DNA of 64,000 nucleotides from Gp13-AA77 sp035949375 (GTDB lineage Bacteria > Acidobacteriota > Terriglobia > UBA7540): the NCBI GenBank assembly GCA_035949375.1, contig DASZIG010000089.1, positions 5,145 to 69,144 of the forward strand, written 5' to 3'. Below, one piece after another: positions 35,896 to 42,805 of the stretch. Within the stretch, counting starts at the first letter, position 1, and each line of letters opens with the position of its first letter. Made by a program: the position numbers and the translations under genes. The notes beneath the pieces were generated by a model. The model was not told the origin of the DNA. It saw only the letters and a list, made by a program, of their open reading frames with translations, and made no database searches.

Positions 35896-35982
35896 AAGTG
35901 GCTGGTGGTTAGTGGCTTGATGAAGTTGCTTGCCACTGACTGCCTGGTCCTCGTGCCGCGGGCCACCAGCCACTAACCACAG
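35896..35982. repeat. Heptamer array with inverted arms after the protease gene
   Basis: Left arm AGTGGCT GGTGGTT AGTGGCT (35896-35919); right arm CCACCAG CCACTAA CCACAG (35959-35982). The arms are complementary around a 40-base loop. Confidence 0.8.
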
Positions 35983-36000
35983 TTTCGAGAGGAGAGGACA

Positions 36001-36486
36001 ATGGCAGGAGCACACAATGGTCTGACGCTCGGCTTCCGAGCGGACGCGAACGTGAGGATCTACAAATTCACCGCGCTGGTGCAATCGACGGCGAACGTGT
36101 CGACGCAGTCGCAGCAGTTCGCCGCGGTGCCGGGTGGCCCCAACGCGCCGGGCGTGCTCGGAGTGACGGTCGAGCACTTCGTGGAGCCGAATTACTTCGT
36201 CCCGGGGGGCACGAATCCGACGACGGTGACCGGCAGCACGCCGACGTTATACAACCTGCAGAATCGCGGCCTGACGCTGCAATTGAACGGCGTGGCGCGC
36301 TGCGTCGCGGCCGGGCCCATCAATCAAGGCCAACTCGTGAACGTCGCGGACAACTACGGCCGGGTGAAAGCCGTGAACGAGGCTGCGGGTACCACGGTGT
36401 ATCCGGTGGGCATGGCCCTGCACAACGTCGCCAACGTAAACGACGTGCTGCAAGTGGAGCTGAACTTCGCTCAGACGAAAGTGTAG
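36001..36486 (+). CDS. DUF2190-like capsid decoration protein candidate
   Basis: A protein of 161 residues with a strong ribosome site (GAGGAGAGGA just upstream). It is beta-rich. The C-terminal half carries the DUF2190-like pattern INQGQLVNVADNYGRVKAVN, then YPVGMALHNVANVNDVLQVEL. Proteins of this type commonly lie between protease and major capsid genes and decorate or stabilise the shell. The N-terminus (GLTLGFRADANVRIYKFTAL) is consistent. The assignment combines pattern and gene order. Confidence 0.62.
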   Translation: MAGAHNGLTLGFRADANVRIYKFTALVQSTANVSTQSQQFAAVPGGPNAPGVLGVTVEHFVEPNYFVPGGTNPTTVTGSTPTLYNLQNRGLTLQLNGVARCVAAGPINQGQLVNVADNYGRVKAVNEAAGTTVYPVGMALHNVANVNDVLQVELNFAQTKV

Positions 36487-36760
36487 GGCTGACCGGCGGG
36501 TCGCCCGCTTTTGAGTGACAAGCGACGAGTGACAAGCGGCGAGCAAGAAGAGCACTCGCGCCAAGTCGCCAGGCGAACGTAACGCGGCTGAGGTGATCCC
36601 CGAGGCCTGGGCGGTGGATCTCAGCGGAAGGCGGCGTGCCTGCGGGCAGGACGGTGGTCGCCGGATAGCCTGAATTGCTCCGCGGTGCCGGAGTGCCTGA
36701 CCCGATGACGAAGGCCTTTGGCTTGTCACTTGCCACTGGTCACTCGTCACTGGAGGAAAA
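36487..36760. other. 274-base gap with heptamer arms and a coding-like remnant
   Basis: Between the heptamer arms lies a short frame (about 36545-36677) encoding protein-like sequence (AEVIPEAWAVDLSGRR). It has no start codon upstream of its preceding TGA. It may be a decayed small gene or chance; no feature is claimed. Confidence 0.4.
36511..36751. repeat. Heptamer arms flanking the gap before the capsid gene
   Basis: Left arm 36511-36547 carries AGTGACA AGCGACG AGTGACA AGCGGCG. Right arm 36721-36751 carries TTGTCAC TTGCCAC TGGTCAC TCGTCAC TGG. The arms are complementary but separated by about 170 bases. The vocabulary matches host arrays at 20328 and 55931. Confidence 0.78.
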
Positions 36761-37699
36761 ATGGCAGACATTTCCCTGCAATACCTGGACCAGCCGCTCA
36801 ACAACGTGAGCGTCGGTTATCAGAATGACGACTACTTCGCCGAGAGGTTGTTCCCGGTGACGCCGGTCAAGAAGCAATCCGGGCGCTACTGGGTGTTCGG
36901 CAAGGAGAAGTTCCGGCAATACGAGACCATCCGTCACGCCCGCGCCGAAGCGCGCGAGATCGCGCCCTGGTCGCTGTCGAACTCGCCTTACTTCTGCGAC
37001 GACCACTCGCTGAAGGACGCGATTTCGGACGAAGAGACGGCCAACTCGGACGGCACTGACCTGGAAGTCAATACGGTCGAGAATTTGACGGACGCCATCC
37101 TGCTCGACTTCGAAATTCGCGTGATGAACCTGGTGATGGGTTCGGCTTCGGTGGTCCCCACCACTACCCTGTCGGGCACGTCGCAGTGGTCCGACTTCGT
37201 GAACTCCGACCCCATCGCGGCGGTGGAGGCGCAGAAGACGGTGATCAAGCAGGCGATCGCGCAGACGCCCAATACGCTGGCGGTGAGCTATCCGGTGTAC
37301 TCCACTCTGCGGCAGCATCCGCGCATCATCGACCGCTTCAAGTACACCCAGGTGGGCGTGCTGCAGGCGGATCACCTGAAAAGCGCATTTGACGTGGACA
37401 ATTTCTGGGTGCTCGGCGCGGAGTACGACACGGCGACGGAAGGCCAGTTGCCCGCCCTGAACTTCGTCTGGGGCAAGAACGCCGTGCTGGCTTACGTCCC
37501 GGACGAGCCGCGTCTTCGCGAGCCGGCCCTCGGATACTGCTTCCGGTGGCTTTTCGGCGCCCCGGAACTCGGCGGGACGCTCACCAAGCGTTATCGAGTG
37601 GAAAACCGCATGGCGGATGTCATCGAAGTACACCGCTATGACGACATCCAGGTCGTCGCGCCCCAGGCGGGGTTTGTGTTTCTCAATGCAACGCAGTAA
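36761..37699 (+). CDS. Phage major capsid protein
   Basis: A protein of 312 residues with a good ribosome site (GGAGG, 5 bases before the ATG). It forms the capsid shell. The pattern fits the HK97-fold capsid proteins of Mu-like elements: a variable N-arm (LNNVSVGYQNDDYFAERLFP), KKQSGRYWVFGKEKFRQYET, a long alpha-helical spine near 100-130, the P-domain-like VYSTLRQHPRIIDRFKYTQ, and the C-terminal YRVENRMADVIEVHRYDDI. No N-terminal scaffold segment is visible, so scaffolding is likely supplied by the protease gene. Confidence 0.82.
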   Translation: MADISLQYLDQPLNNVSVGYQNDDYFAERLFPVTPVKKQSGRYWVFGKEKFRQYETIRHARAEAREIAPWSLSNSPYFCDDHSLKDAISDEETANSDGTDLEVNTVENLTDAILLDFEIRVMNLVMGSASVVPTTTLSGTSQWSDFVNSDPIAAVEAQKTVIKQAIAQTPNTLAVSYPVYSTLRQHPRIIDRFKYTQVGVLQADHLKSAFDVDNFWVLGAEYDTATEGQLPALNFVWGKNAVLAYVPDEPRLREPALGYCFRWLFGAPELGGTLTKRYRVENRMADVIEVHRYDDIQVVAPQAGFVFLNATQ

Positions 37700-37719
37700 A
37701 GGAAATAGCCGAGGATACG

Positions 37720-37956
37720 ATGCCGAAATTTCAGATTCTGCGGCCGGTCGAACATAACCAGATCCTCTATGTGCGCCCGGGTGCGACGGAGGCCGTCAGG
37801 GCCAGGAGCGCTGGTCACGGGGGCGAGATTCCAGTGGACGCTTCCGGCACGATCGATCTCGAGGCCCCGGCGGCGGAGGCTTTCACCTGCGGACAAATCG
37901 CGCCCGTCGGGGCGGCGTCTACAGAAGCTCCGTCGCCGAAGCGGACGAAGCGCTAA
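37720..37956 (+). CDS. Small hypothetical protein after the capsid gene
   Basis: A protein of 78 residues. It begins PKFQILRPVEHNQILYVRPG, then a Gly/Ala-rich middle and a basic Lys/Arg tail (PSPKRTKR). No family recognised. Its position and composition resemble short head accessory proteins such as Mu gp35. A ribosome-site-like GAGGA lies upstream. Confidence 0.55.
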   Translation: MPKFQILRPVEHNQILYVRPGATEAVRARSAGHGGEIPVDASGTIDLEAPAAEAFTCGQIAPVGAASTEAPSPKRTKR

Positions 37957-37986
37957 GGCTCGTCCGCGAGATCAAGAGAGGTGACT

Positions 37987-38256
37987 ATGGCAGGAATAAC
38001 GGTGACACCGAGCTATTGCTATCTGACGCAGACCTTGCAAGGGGTGCCCCTCCGGCAAGCCAAGCTGGCCATTGCGGGCCTTGCGGCCGGAGCCAACGTG
38101 GTGCCGCACGGGCTGCCCGCCGGGCCCATCAGCGTCCTCTATGATCCCGGAGCAGCGGGTCTTTGGGGAGAGACCCAACCGGCCGACACTGTGAATCTCT
38201 ATATCACGGTCGGGGCCGGCGGGGCCACCGCCGGCACAGCCTACGTTCAGTACTGA
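37987..38256 (+). CDS. Small hypothetical protein, possible head decoration
   Basis: A protein of 89 residues from an ATG with a good site (GAGAGGTG). It is beta-rich and Gly/Ala-rich, with YLTQTLQGVPLRQAKLAIAG and PHGLPAGPISVLYDP. No recognised family. The size and beta content would suit a capsid spike or decoration protein, but no motif supports that. It lies between the capsid and connector genes. Confidence 0.55.
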   Translation: MAGITVTPSYCYLTQTLQGVPLRQAKLAIAGLAAGANVVPHGLPAGPISVLYDPGAAGLWGETQPADTVNLYITVGAGGATAGTAYVQY

Positions 38257-38301
38257 GGGATCACGCATCGGAACGCTGCGACCCGGAGGGGCAAGAGACG
38301 T

Positions 38302-38850
38302 ATGTCTTATACAACCGTCGATCAAGTCGCGGGCATGTTCCCCACGTTCAAGCGCGGGTCGCCGCAGCAGAATCCACCGGACACGCTCATTCAGACTTAC
38401 ATCGATGACGTGGCGGGCGACATTGACGCCGCACTCGAGCGCCGGTTCAACGAAGCAGTGCAAGCCGCGCCTTTCAACGGATCCTTCACAGCCTGGGTGT
38501 CGGCATTGCCGGCGGACGCCCAGAACGTGCTGGAACGGATCAACCGTTACGGAGCGGCGGGCCAACTCGGTCAGACCTTGGCCAGCTTCGGCGTGGCGGC
38601 GGCTCGCGAGTTGGCGCAGGACTGCGATGCGCACTACGGCGAGCTTCTCGGTGAGCTGAACGCACGCGACAAGAGTGGACGGCCCACGACCAGCGGGTTA
38701 TACGATCATCTGTTTGACCCGCTGGCGCGGACGGAAACACCGCGACCCGGACTCGAGGGCGTCGCCGGTGGCGATCAGCCACGAGGCCAGACGCCCGCCG
38801 AGACCGGTTCCAGCCAGGTGTTCGGCAAATTTGACCGCCGGGGCACCTGA
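38302..38850 (+). CDS. Head-tail connector protein (Mu gp36/DUF1320-like)
   Basis: A protein of 182 residues. The N-terminal 130 residues fit gp36/gp6-like connectors: SYTTVDQVAGMFPTF, TLIQTYIDDVAGDIDAALERRF, then helices ending near GQTLASFGVAAARELAQDC. These proteins form a ring below the portal. The C-terminal 50 residues are Pro/Gly-rich and probably disordered. Confidence 0.7.
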   Translation: MSYTTVDQVAGMFPTFKRGSPQQNPPDTLIQTYIDDVAGDIDAALERRFNEAVQAAPFNGSFTAWVSALPADAQNVLERINRYGAAGQLGQTLASFGVAAARELAQDCDAHYGELLGELNARDKSGRPTTSGLYDHLFDPLARTETPRPGLEGVAGGDQPRGQTPAETGSSQVFGKFDRRGT

Positions 38851-38880
38851 GGCTGGTCGGACCGTAATACTGGACGCGCA

Positions 38881-39237
38881 ATGGTCGGACTGAAGTTCCA
38901 AGATGACGCGGCGGCGTTCGACGACGGGCTGAGCGCATTCATTGCCGGGCTCGGCGACGCACCCGACGCCGGGAAGGGAGGCGCCCGGTCCGGGTCGCTT
39001 CCCCACCGGCAAAAAGGCGGCAGGCGCCGACGCCCCTTTTTTGCGCGTCGCCGGGGCGGTTTGAGCATACCGCACCGTCCGCGCGATTCGGTTGGGCGAA
39101 GCCGGGAAGAGACCCATGGCGAGGCGGTTGCGCAAGCACCGCAACCGGCCCTGAGCCGGCTGCGAGTTTCGATTGCCGGTCTTGCCCGGGCCCTCGGCTT
39201 CGAAGTGATAAACGGTGATTCATCCTTTGGCGGCTGA
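38881..39237 (+). CDS. Uncertain small protein (connector-tail gap)
   Basis: A protein of 118 residues; no family recognised. The first 30 residues (VGLKFQDDAAAFDDGLSAFI) look like a normal helical protein and the last 40 (LSRLRVSIAGLARALGFEV) again. The middle is Arg/Gly-rich and out of character, as if frameshifted or repeat-derived. The position would suit a gp37 or tail-completion protein. It may be a real gene with a damaged centre. Confidence 0.42.
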   Translation: MVGLKFQDDAAAFDDGLSAFIAGLGDAPDAGKGGARSGSLPHRQKGGRRRRPFFARRRGGLSIPHRPRDSVGRSREETHGEAVAQAPQPALSRLRVSIAGLARALGFEVINGDSSFGG

Positions 39238-39282
39238 CTAACGTCCCCATCGGAACGGACCGCCACACCGACGCTACCGGCT

Positions 39283-39816
39283 ATGGCATACACACCCGCG
39301 TGGAACGCGCTGTTCGCGAAACCGCTGCTGAACCAGTGCATCGCGCTTATCCAGCGCGATCAGGCTGCAGCGATCGCGATCGTGAACCCGGCGCTCCTAC
39401 CGATCGCTGAGTTTCACAAAGGACCGGGTCTGCGGACGGCGCTGCCCTGGCTGACCGTGAGCCTGGATGGCTTCGAGTTTGACGAGGACGTGCTGGGCAC
39501 GCGGCAATCGCGTCCGCGCATCGCGCTGACCCTTGATGCGGGTCAGTTTGACCAGGAGATGGCGCAGGACAACGCGCAGGATTACGCGCGTGTGCTGGAC
39601 ATGGTGATCACCACAGCTTCCGAGACCGATTGGGAGACGCCGCTCGCGATTTCGCAGGAGACCGTACCCTCCGGCATCACTTCGCCGAACGCGGCCGGGA
39701 CGATAAAAGAGATCTTCGTGGCCTCGCACCGGTACGGAGCGGCCACCCTCGATGAAATCCAGGCACCCGTGCTGCGCGTGACGCTGAATCTGGACTTCGT
39801 GCTGGAGGAAACCTAG
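39283..39816 (+). CDS. Tail terminator/minor tail protein candidate
   Basis: A protein of 177 residues of mixed alpha/beta type: WNALFAKPLLNQCIALIQRD, then LPWLTVSLDGFEFDEDVLGT and the C-terminal VLRVTLNLDFVLEE. The arrangement of a short N-terminal helix and a terminal beta-strand pair is common in tail terminators that cap the tube below the head. It is directly followed by the presumed tube gene. The call is positional. Confidence 0.5.
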   Translation: MAYTPAWNALFAKPLLNQCIALIQRDQAAAIAIVNPALLPIAEFHKGPGLRTALPWLTVSLDGFEFDEDVLGTRQSRPRIALTLDAGQFDQEMAQDNAQDYARVLDMVITTASETDWETPLAISQETVPSGITSPNAAGTIKEIFVASHRYGAATLDEIQAPVLRVTLNLDFVLEET

Positions 39817-39825
39817 GGAGGCGTC

Positions 39826-40437
39826 ATGGCCAGTTTTACGGTAACGGTTCCGGACATTCATCAGGGTACCGGCATGTTGTGGTACGGCGTAGCCGCACCG
39901 GCGCCGGGCGCCCGGTTGCTCGTGGACGCGAATGGAAACCCGCTGGGCGGTTCCCCCCTACCCATGGGTTCGTCAGACGGCGCAGCCACCTTCCACATGG
40001 AGGCCAAGGTCGAAGAGGTCGCGATCGACCAGCAGACTGCGCCGGTGGCCGCCGTCATGACGGCGGAGTCAGCCTATCTGGAAGTCACGCTGAAGGAATC
40101 GGCGCTGACCAAGATCGCGGCGGGCCTCGCGCACGCCACCTACAGTTCAGGCACCGACGCGGGTCTTCCGGCCGGCGCCCAGAACTATGAGGAAATCACG
40201 GTGGGAGGCCTGGTGACGATTCCCCAAGCTGCAGTGGCTCTGATTTCGCCGCGCCGCGGCTTCAACTCGCCAGGAAAGTTCATGGTGGCGTGTCTCTACA
40301 ACGCCTACGCCAAGGATCCGTTTCAGATCGGATTTACCCGCGCCAAAGAGGCCGTCTACAAGGTTCGGTTCGACGGCCTGGCCGTGTTGAGCCGTTCGCC
40401 GGGAGATCAGGTGGCGCAGTTCTACCGGCAGATCTAA
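39826..40437 (+). CDS. Major tail tube protein candidate
   Basis: A protein of 203 residues with a strong site (AGGGAGGCG). It is beta-rich with one central helix: ASFTVTVPDIHQGTGMLWYG, TFHMEAKVEEVAIDQQTAP, ATYSSGTDAGL, IGFTRAKEAVYKVRFDGLAV. Order (terminator, this gene, chaperone, tape measure) is the standard siphovirus order, in which the tube gene has this place. No sheath protein accompanies it, suggesting a non-contractile tail. Confidence 0.58.
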   Translation: MASFTVTVPDIHQGTGMLWYGVAAPAPGARLLVDANGNPLGGSPLPMGSSDGAATFHMEAKVEEVAIDQQTAPVAAVMTAESAYLEVTLKESALTKIAAGLAHATYSSGTDAGLPAGAQNYEEITVGGLVTIPQAAVALISPRRGFNSPGKFMVACLYNAYAKDPFQIGFTRAKEAVYKVRFDGLAVLSRSPGDQVAQFYRQI

Positions 40438-40440
40438 ACG

Positions 40441-40525
40441 ATGAATGACGAACAGCGAACGACGAACGGTAGGCAGAAGAACGAATAGCGAATGGTAATT
40501 CCATTCCCTATTCGCTACGCCGTGG
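40441..40525. repeat. Heptamer array with hairpin before the tail chaperone gene
   Basis: GAATGAC GAACAGC GAACGAC GAACGGT is followed by AACGAAT AGCGAAT GG. Then GAATAGCGAATGG pairs with CCATTCCCTATTC around a 5-base loop (12 of 13 positions). Confidence 0.78.
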
Positions 40526-40550
40526 TTGCTGTTTGCCTTATGAGGTCTTC

Positions 40551-41042
40551 GTGGCAGAGCAGAATCCATCACCGGAAGCTGGGAACGCAAAGAATGGTGT
40601 TGCTTCCTCCGACGACTTTCAATTTGCGGCGCGCACGCGCGGCCAGCCCGAGTATGTTGTGCTTCCCAGGTCCGGTCTGAAGGTGCTGTTGCGGCGGCCG
40701 ACTCCCATGTGGTTTTTGTTCCGGGGTCTGTTGCCGGCCAGTCTTGCCGCCCGGCTCGAGGGCGGCAAGGCGCGGATTGAGACCGTCGAGGACCTGCGCG
40801 CACTGGCGGACTGGATAGTTCCGCTGCTCGGTGAAGTTTTCGTTGAACCGCGCCTCGTGCTCGAACCGGGTCCGGGTGAGATTTCGCCCGACCTGCTTGA
40901 CCTCGAGGACGCGAGCTTTGTTGTCCGATGGGCGGTGGGCGAGGTCGCTTCCGAAGCCAGCGACCTCGCCACGTTTCATGGAGACGGATCACCTGTTGCG
41001 GGTGGCGCAGGTCGCGGAGACGTGGCACTGCCGGCCAAGTGA
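40551..41042 (+). CDS. Tail assembly chaperone, upstream frame (gpG-like)
   Basis: A protein of 163 residues from a GTG with a good ribosome site (TGAGGT, 5 bases upstream); a TTG six codons earlier is less likely. The N-terminal 140 residues read as normal protein (DDFQFAARTRGQPEYVVLPR, LADWIVPLLGEVFVEPRLVL, FVVRWAVGEVASEASDLATF). After ATF the sequence becomes glycine/alanine-rich and out of character, while the next frame starts a sensible helical segment. This is the expected layout of a tail chaperone expressed as two products by frameshifting. Confidence 0.6.
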   Translation: MAEQNPSPEAGNAKNGVASSDDFQFAARTRGQPEYVVLPRSGLKVLLRRPTPMWFLFRGLLPASLAARLEGGKARIETVEDLRALADWIVPLLGEVFVEPRLVLEPGPGEISPDLLDLEDASFVVRWAVGEVASEASDLATFHGDGSPVAGGAGRGDVALPAK

Positions 41043-41151
41043 GCTTCTCGATGTGGCGCCGCCAATCGTGGCGGCGCAGCTTGACTTCGCCGCTGCGGTT
41101 GCGCTGTGGCGCTGGCGGGAAGAACAAGTGCGCACCAGGACGGGCCTTTAG
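40978..41151 (+). CDS. Tail assembly chaperone, downstream frame (T-like extension)
   Basis: 57 residues starting at an ATG inside the previous gene, one base ahead of its frame: ETDHLLRVAQVAETWHCRPS, ELLDVAPPIVAAQLDFAAAV, then a tryptophan-rich end. No ribosome site precedes the ATG, so it is probably made by a +1 or -2 ribosomal shift near ACG TTT C ATG (40971-40980) as an extension of the upstream product. Independent reinitiation is possible. Confidence 0.5.
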   Translation: METDHLLRVAQVAETWHCRPSELLDVAPPIVAAQLDFAAAVALWRWREEQVRTRTGL

Positions 41152-41223
41152 GCCGTCATCGCGCGGCGCCATTCGCGTGCCGGCTGGACGTCAGCGCTAC
41201 GTTGGGATTCGAGCGGGGTGTTT

Positions 41224-41994
41224 ATGGCTCAAGGTCCATTAGGTTTGCTATTTCGAGTGAATGCCGATCCTTCCCAGGCCCAGTCTGCGCTGGAGAGTTT
41301 CCGTAGCAAGACCACCGAGCAGATGGAGTCGGTCCGCTCGGAGTTTTCGCTTGTGCAGAAGGGTCAAGCCGCGTGGAGCAGCGAGTTCCTGAGCCAGAGT
41401 TCAGCGGTCGGCACCGCGCTCGGCACCCTGGGGCAGGCCGCCGGCCTGACCTTCGACCGATTCGCCGAGAGCCTGGGCCGCAATATCAGCACCGCGCTGG
41501 TTTATTCGCAATCGATGAGCCAGGCACTGGAGCGCACTCTGAAGTCAACCACGGCCTCGATTGCCGCCGAAGCCATCGTGCAGGCGCTGCGCGCGACGGC
41601 GCTCGGCTTTTACCTGCTCGCCGCCGGTGACTTTGCCGGCGCCGGAAGCGCTTTTGAGTCCGCGGCCATCTGGGGAAGCATCGGCGGCGTGGCGGCTGGA
41701 GTCGGTGCGAGCGTTTCTGCGGCCAAAACCGCGGGGGGCGCTGGCACCGGCCAGCGGTACAACGGAAGCGGTTATGGCGGCGCATATGGCGACGGCAGCG
41801 GCCGTTCGAGCGGCCAGGCTGCAGGCGGATACGCGCCCGGGGCACGTCCCACCCCCGGCGGCAATCTCACGGTTGCCATCATGGGTGACCAGGACGCGGC
41901 TACCTGGCTTGCGGAAACACTGAATACCGGCGTGGCAAACGGTGTCAGCCTTACGGCCACGCGCACACAACGTTCGCCTTACGCCGGAGGATAG
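41224..41994 (+). CDS. Short tail tape measure protein candidate
   Basis: A protein of 256 residues. A helical N-terminus (ADPSQAQSALESFRSKTTEQ, SLVQKGQAAWSSEFL) resembles the start of tape measures. Hydrophobic helices follow (IAAEAIVQALRATALGFYLLAA; IGGVAAGVGASVSAA), then a Gly/Ser/Tyr-rich stretch and a C-terminal VAIMGDQDAATWLAETLNTG. Its position after the chaperone pair is correct. If the usual 0.15 nm per residue applies, the tail would be only about 38 nm long, unusually short. Confidence 0.6.
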   Translation: MAQGPLGLLFRVNADPSQAQSALESFRSKTTEQMESVRSEFSLVQKGQAAWSSEFLSQSSAVGTALGTLGQAAGLTFDRFAESLGRNISTALVYSQSMSQALERTLKSTTASIAAEAIVQALRATALGFYLLAAGDFAGAGSAFESAAIWGSIGGVAAGVGASVSAAKTAGGAGTGQRYNGSGYGGAYGDGSGRSSGQAAGGYAPGARPTPGGNLTVAIMGDQDAATWLAETLNTGVANGVSLTATRTQRSPYAGG

Positions 41995-42011
41995 CTATAG
42001 CGCCGCTCTAT

Positions 42012-42033
42012 CGACGATCGGCCGACGATCGGC
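42012..42033. repeat. Tandem 11-base duplication
   Basis: CGACGATCGGC occurs twice in direct tandem between the tape measure and the next tail gene. Confidence 0.75.
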
Positions 42034-42060
42034 GCAAGCCCGGGACCGAGGCTACAGAAC

Positions 42061-42444
42061 ATGGCCTATCCGCAGATCATTTACAATCCCGGTACCGGGC
42101 CCGTCACCGTGCCATTCCAGCGCCCCGCGCGTCAGCTTCCGGCATACGACTATAAGGCCACGCGGCACGACAACATCGCGTCGAGCGGTGTGCGCGAGTC
42201 GGTTCTCGAACGCGTTGACAGCTTTCTAACTTTTGAAATGGAGTGGGTGGGCATTGGAAGCGACGTAGCCACCTGGAATTCCTTTATGACGTTCGCACTG
42301 AGCGGCGGCCAGTTTAGTTTCTATCCCGACGCCTCGCTGCCGGCCTTCACCAACTACTGGCTGGAGGACACGGATTGGGTGGCGGCCTATAAGTCGCCGG
42401 GGCAGTATACCTTCAAACTGAAATTCAGGCAGGTCGTGACTTGA
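42061..42444 (+). CDS. Distal tail protein candidate
   Basis: A protein of 127 residues: YPQIIYNPGTGPVTVPFQRP, then ESVLERVDSFLTFEMEWVG, FMTFALSGGQFSFYPDASL and a terminal QYTFKLKFRQVV strand. It is beta-rich and of a size and place expected for a distal tail or tail-tip connector. No named family assigned with confidence. Confidence 0.55.
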   Translation: MAYPQIIYNPGTGPVTVPFQRPARQLPAYDYKATRHDNIASSGVRESVLERVDSFLTFEMEWVGIGSDVATWNSFMTFALSGGQFSFYPDASLPAFTNYWLEDTDWVAAYKSPGQYTFKLKFRQVVT

Positions 42445-42535
42445 AAGGCCACTCAGTGAGGAGTACCGGGCAAGGTTTCTTCCGGCCATTTGCCAGTGTC
42501 ATGAGACCGGTCACTTGCTGCGGCATGGAGTTTCA

Positions 42536-42715
42536 ATGATTTCTGGGAATATAGCCTGGCAACTGGCTTTGGCGCAGCCGCAAAAGCAGCCGCTTTATGT
42601 GCTGCAGATTCCGGACTTCGGCATCTATCTGGCCAGTTTTTCTCCGGCTTCGACGGGCGTAAACCTGGCGGGCTACGGCGTGGGCCTGTATGGAATCGAG
42701 CCTTATGGAGATTGA
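42536..42715 (+). CDS. N-terminal fragment of the tail hub protein
   Basis: 59 residues: ISGNIAWQLALAQPQKQPLY, VLQIPDFGIYLASFSP, ending YGVGLYGIEPYGD. It reads like the beginning of a tail hub. The missing continuation is found about 3 kb downstream in the same frame, within the 42806 gene (MQIPQGPSQTP, GSASIGSVTIKSIDP). The fragment ends at TGA next to a heptamer array. It could still be translated as a separate N-terminal subunit. Confidence 0.5.
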   Translation: MISGNIAWQLALAQPQKQPLYVLQIPDFGIYLASFSPASTGVNLAGYGVGLYGIEPYGD

Positions 42716-42719
42716 GACG

Positions 42720-42796
42720 GGACTCGGGATTCGGATTCGGGAAGGAAGTCTTCTTAAGGAAAGCATCCTTCACGAACCCCGAACTCCGAACCCCGG
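42720..42796. repeat. Heptamer array with inverted arms at the hub break
   Basis: Left arm GACTCGG GATTCGG ATTCGGG; right arm GAACCCC GAACTCC GAACCCC GG. The arms are complementary. The element sits exactly between the short hub fragment and the giant tail gene. Confidence 0.78.
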
Positions 42797-42805
42797 CTTT
42801 TGATT

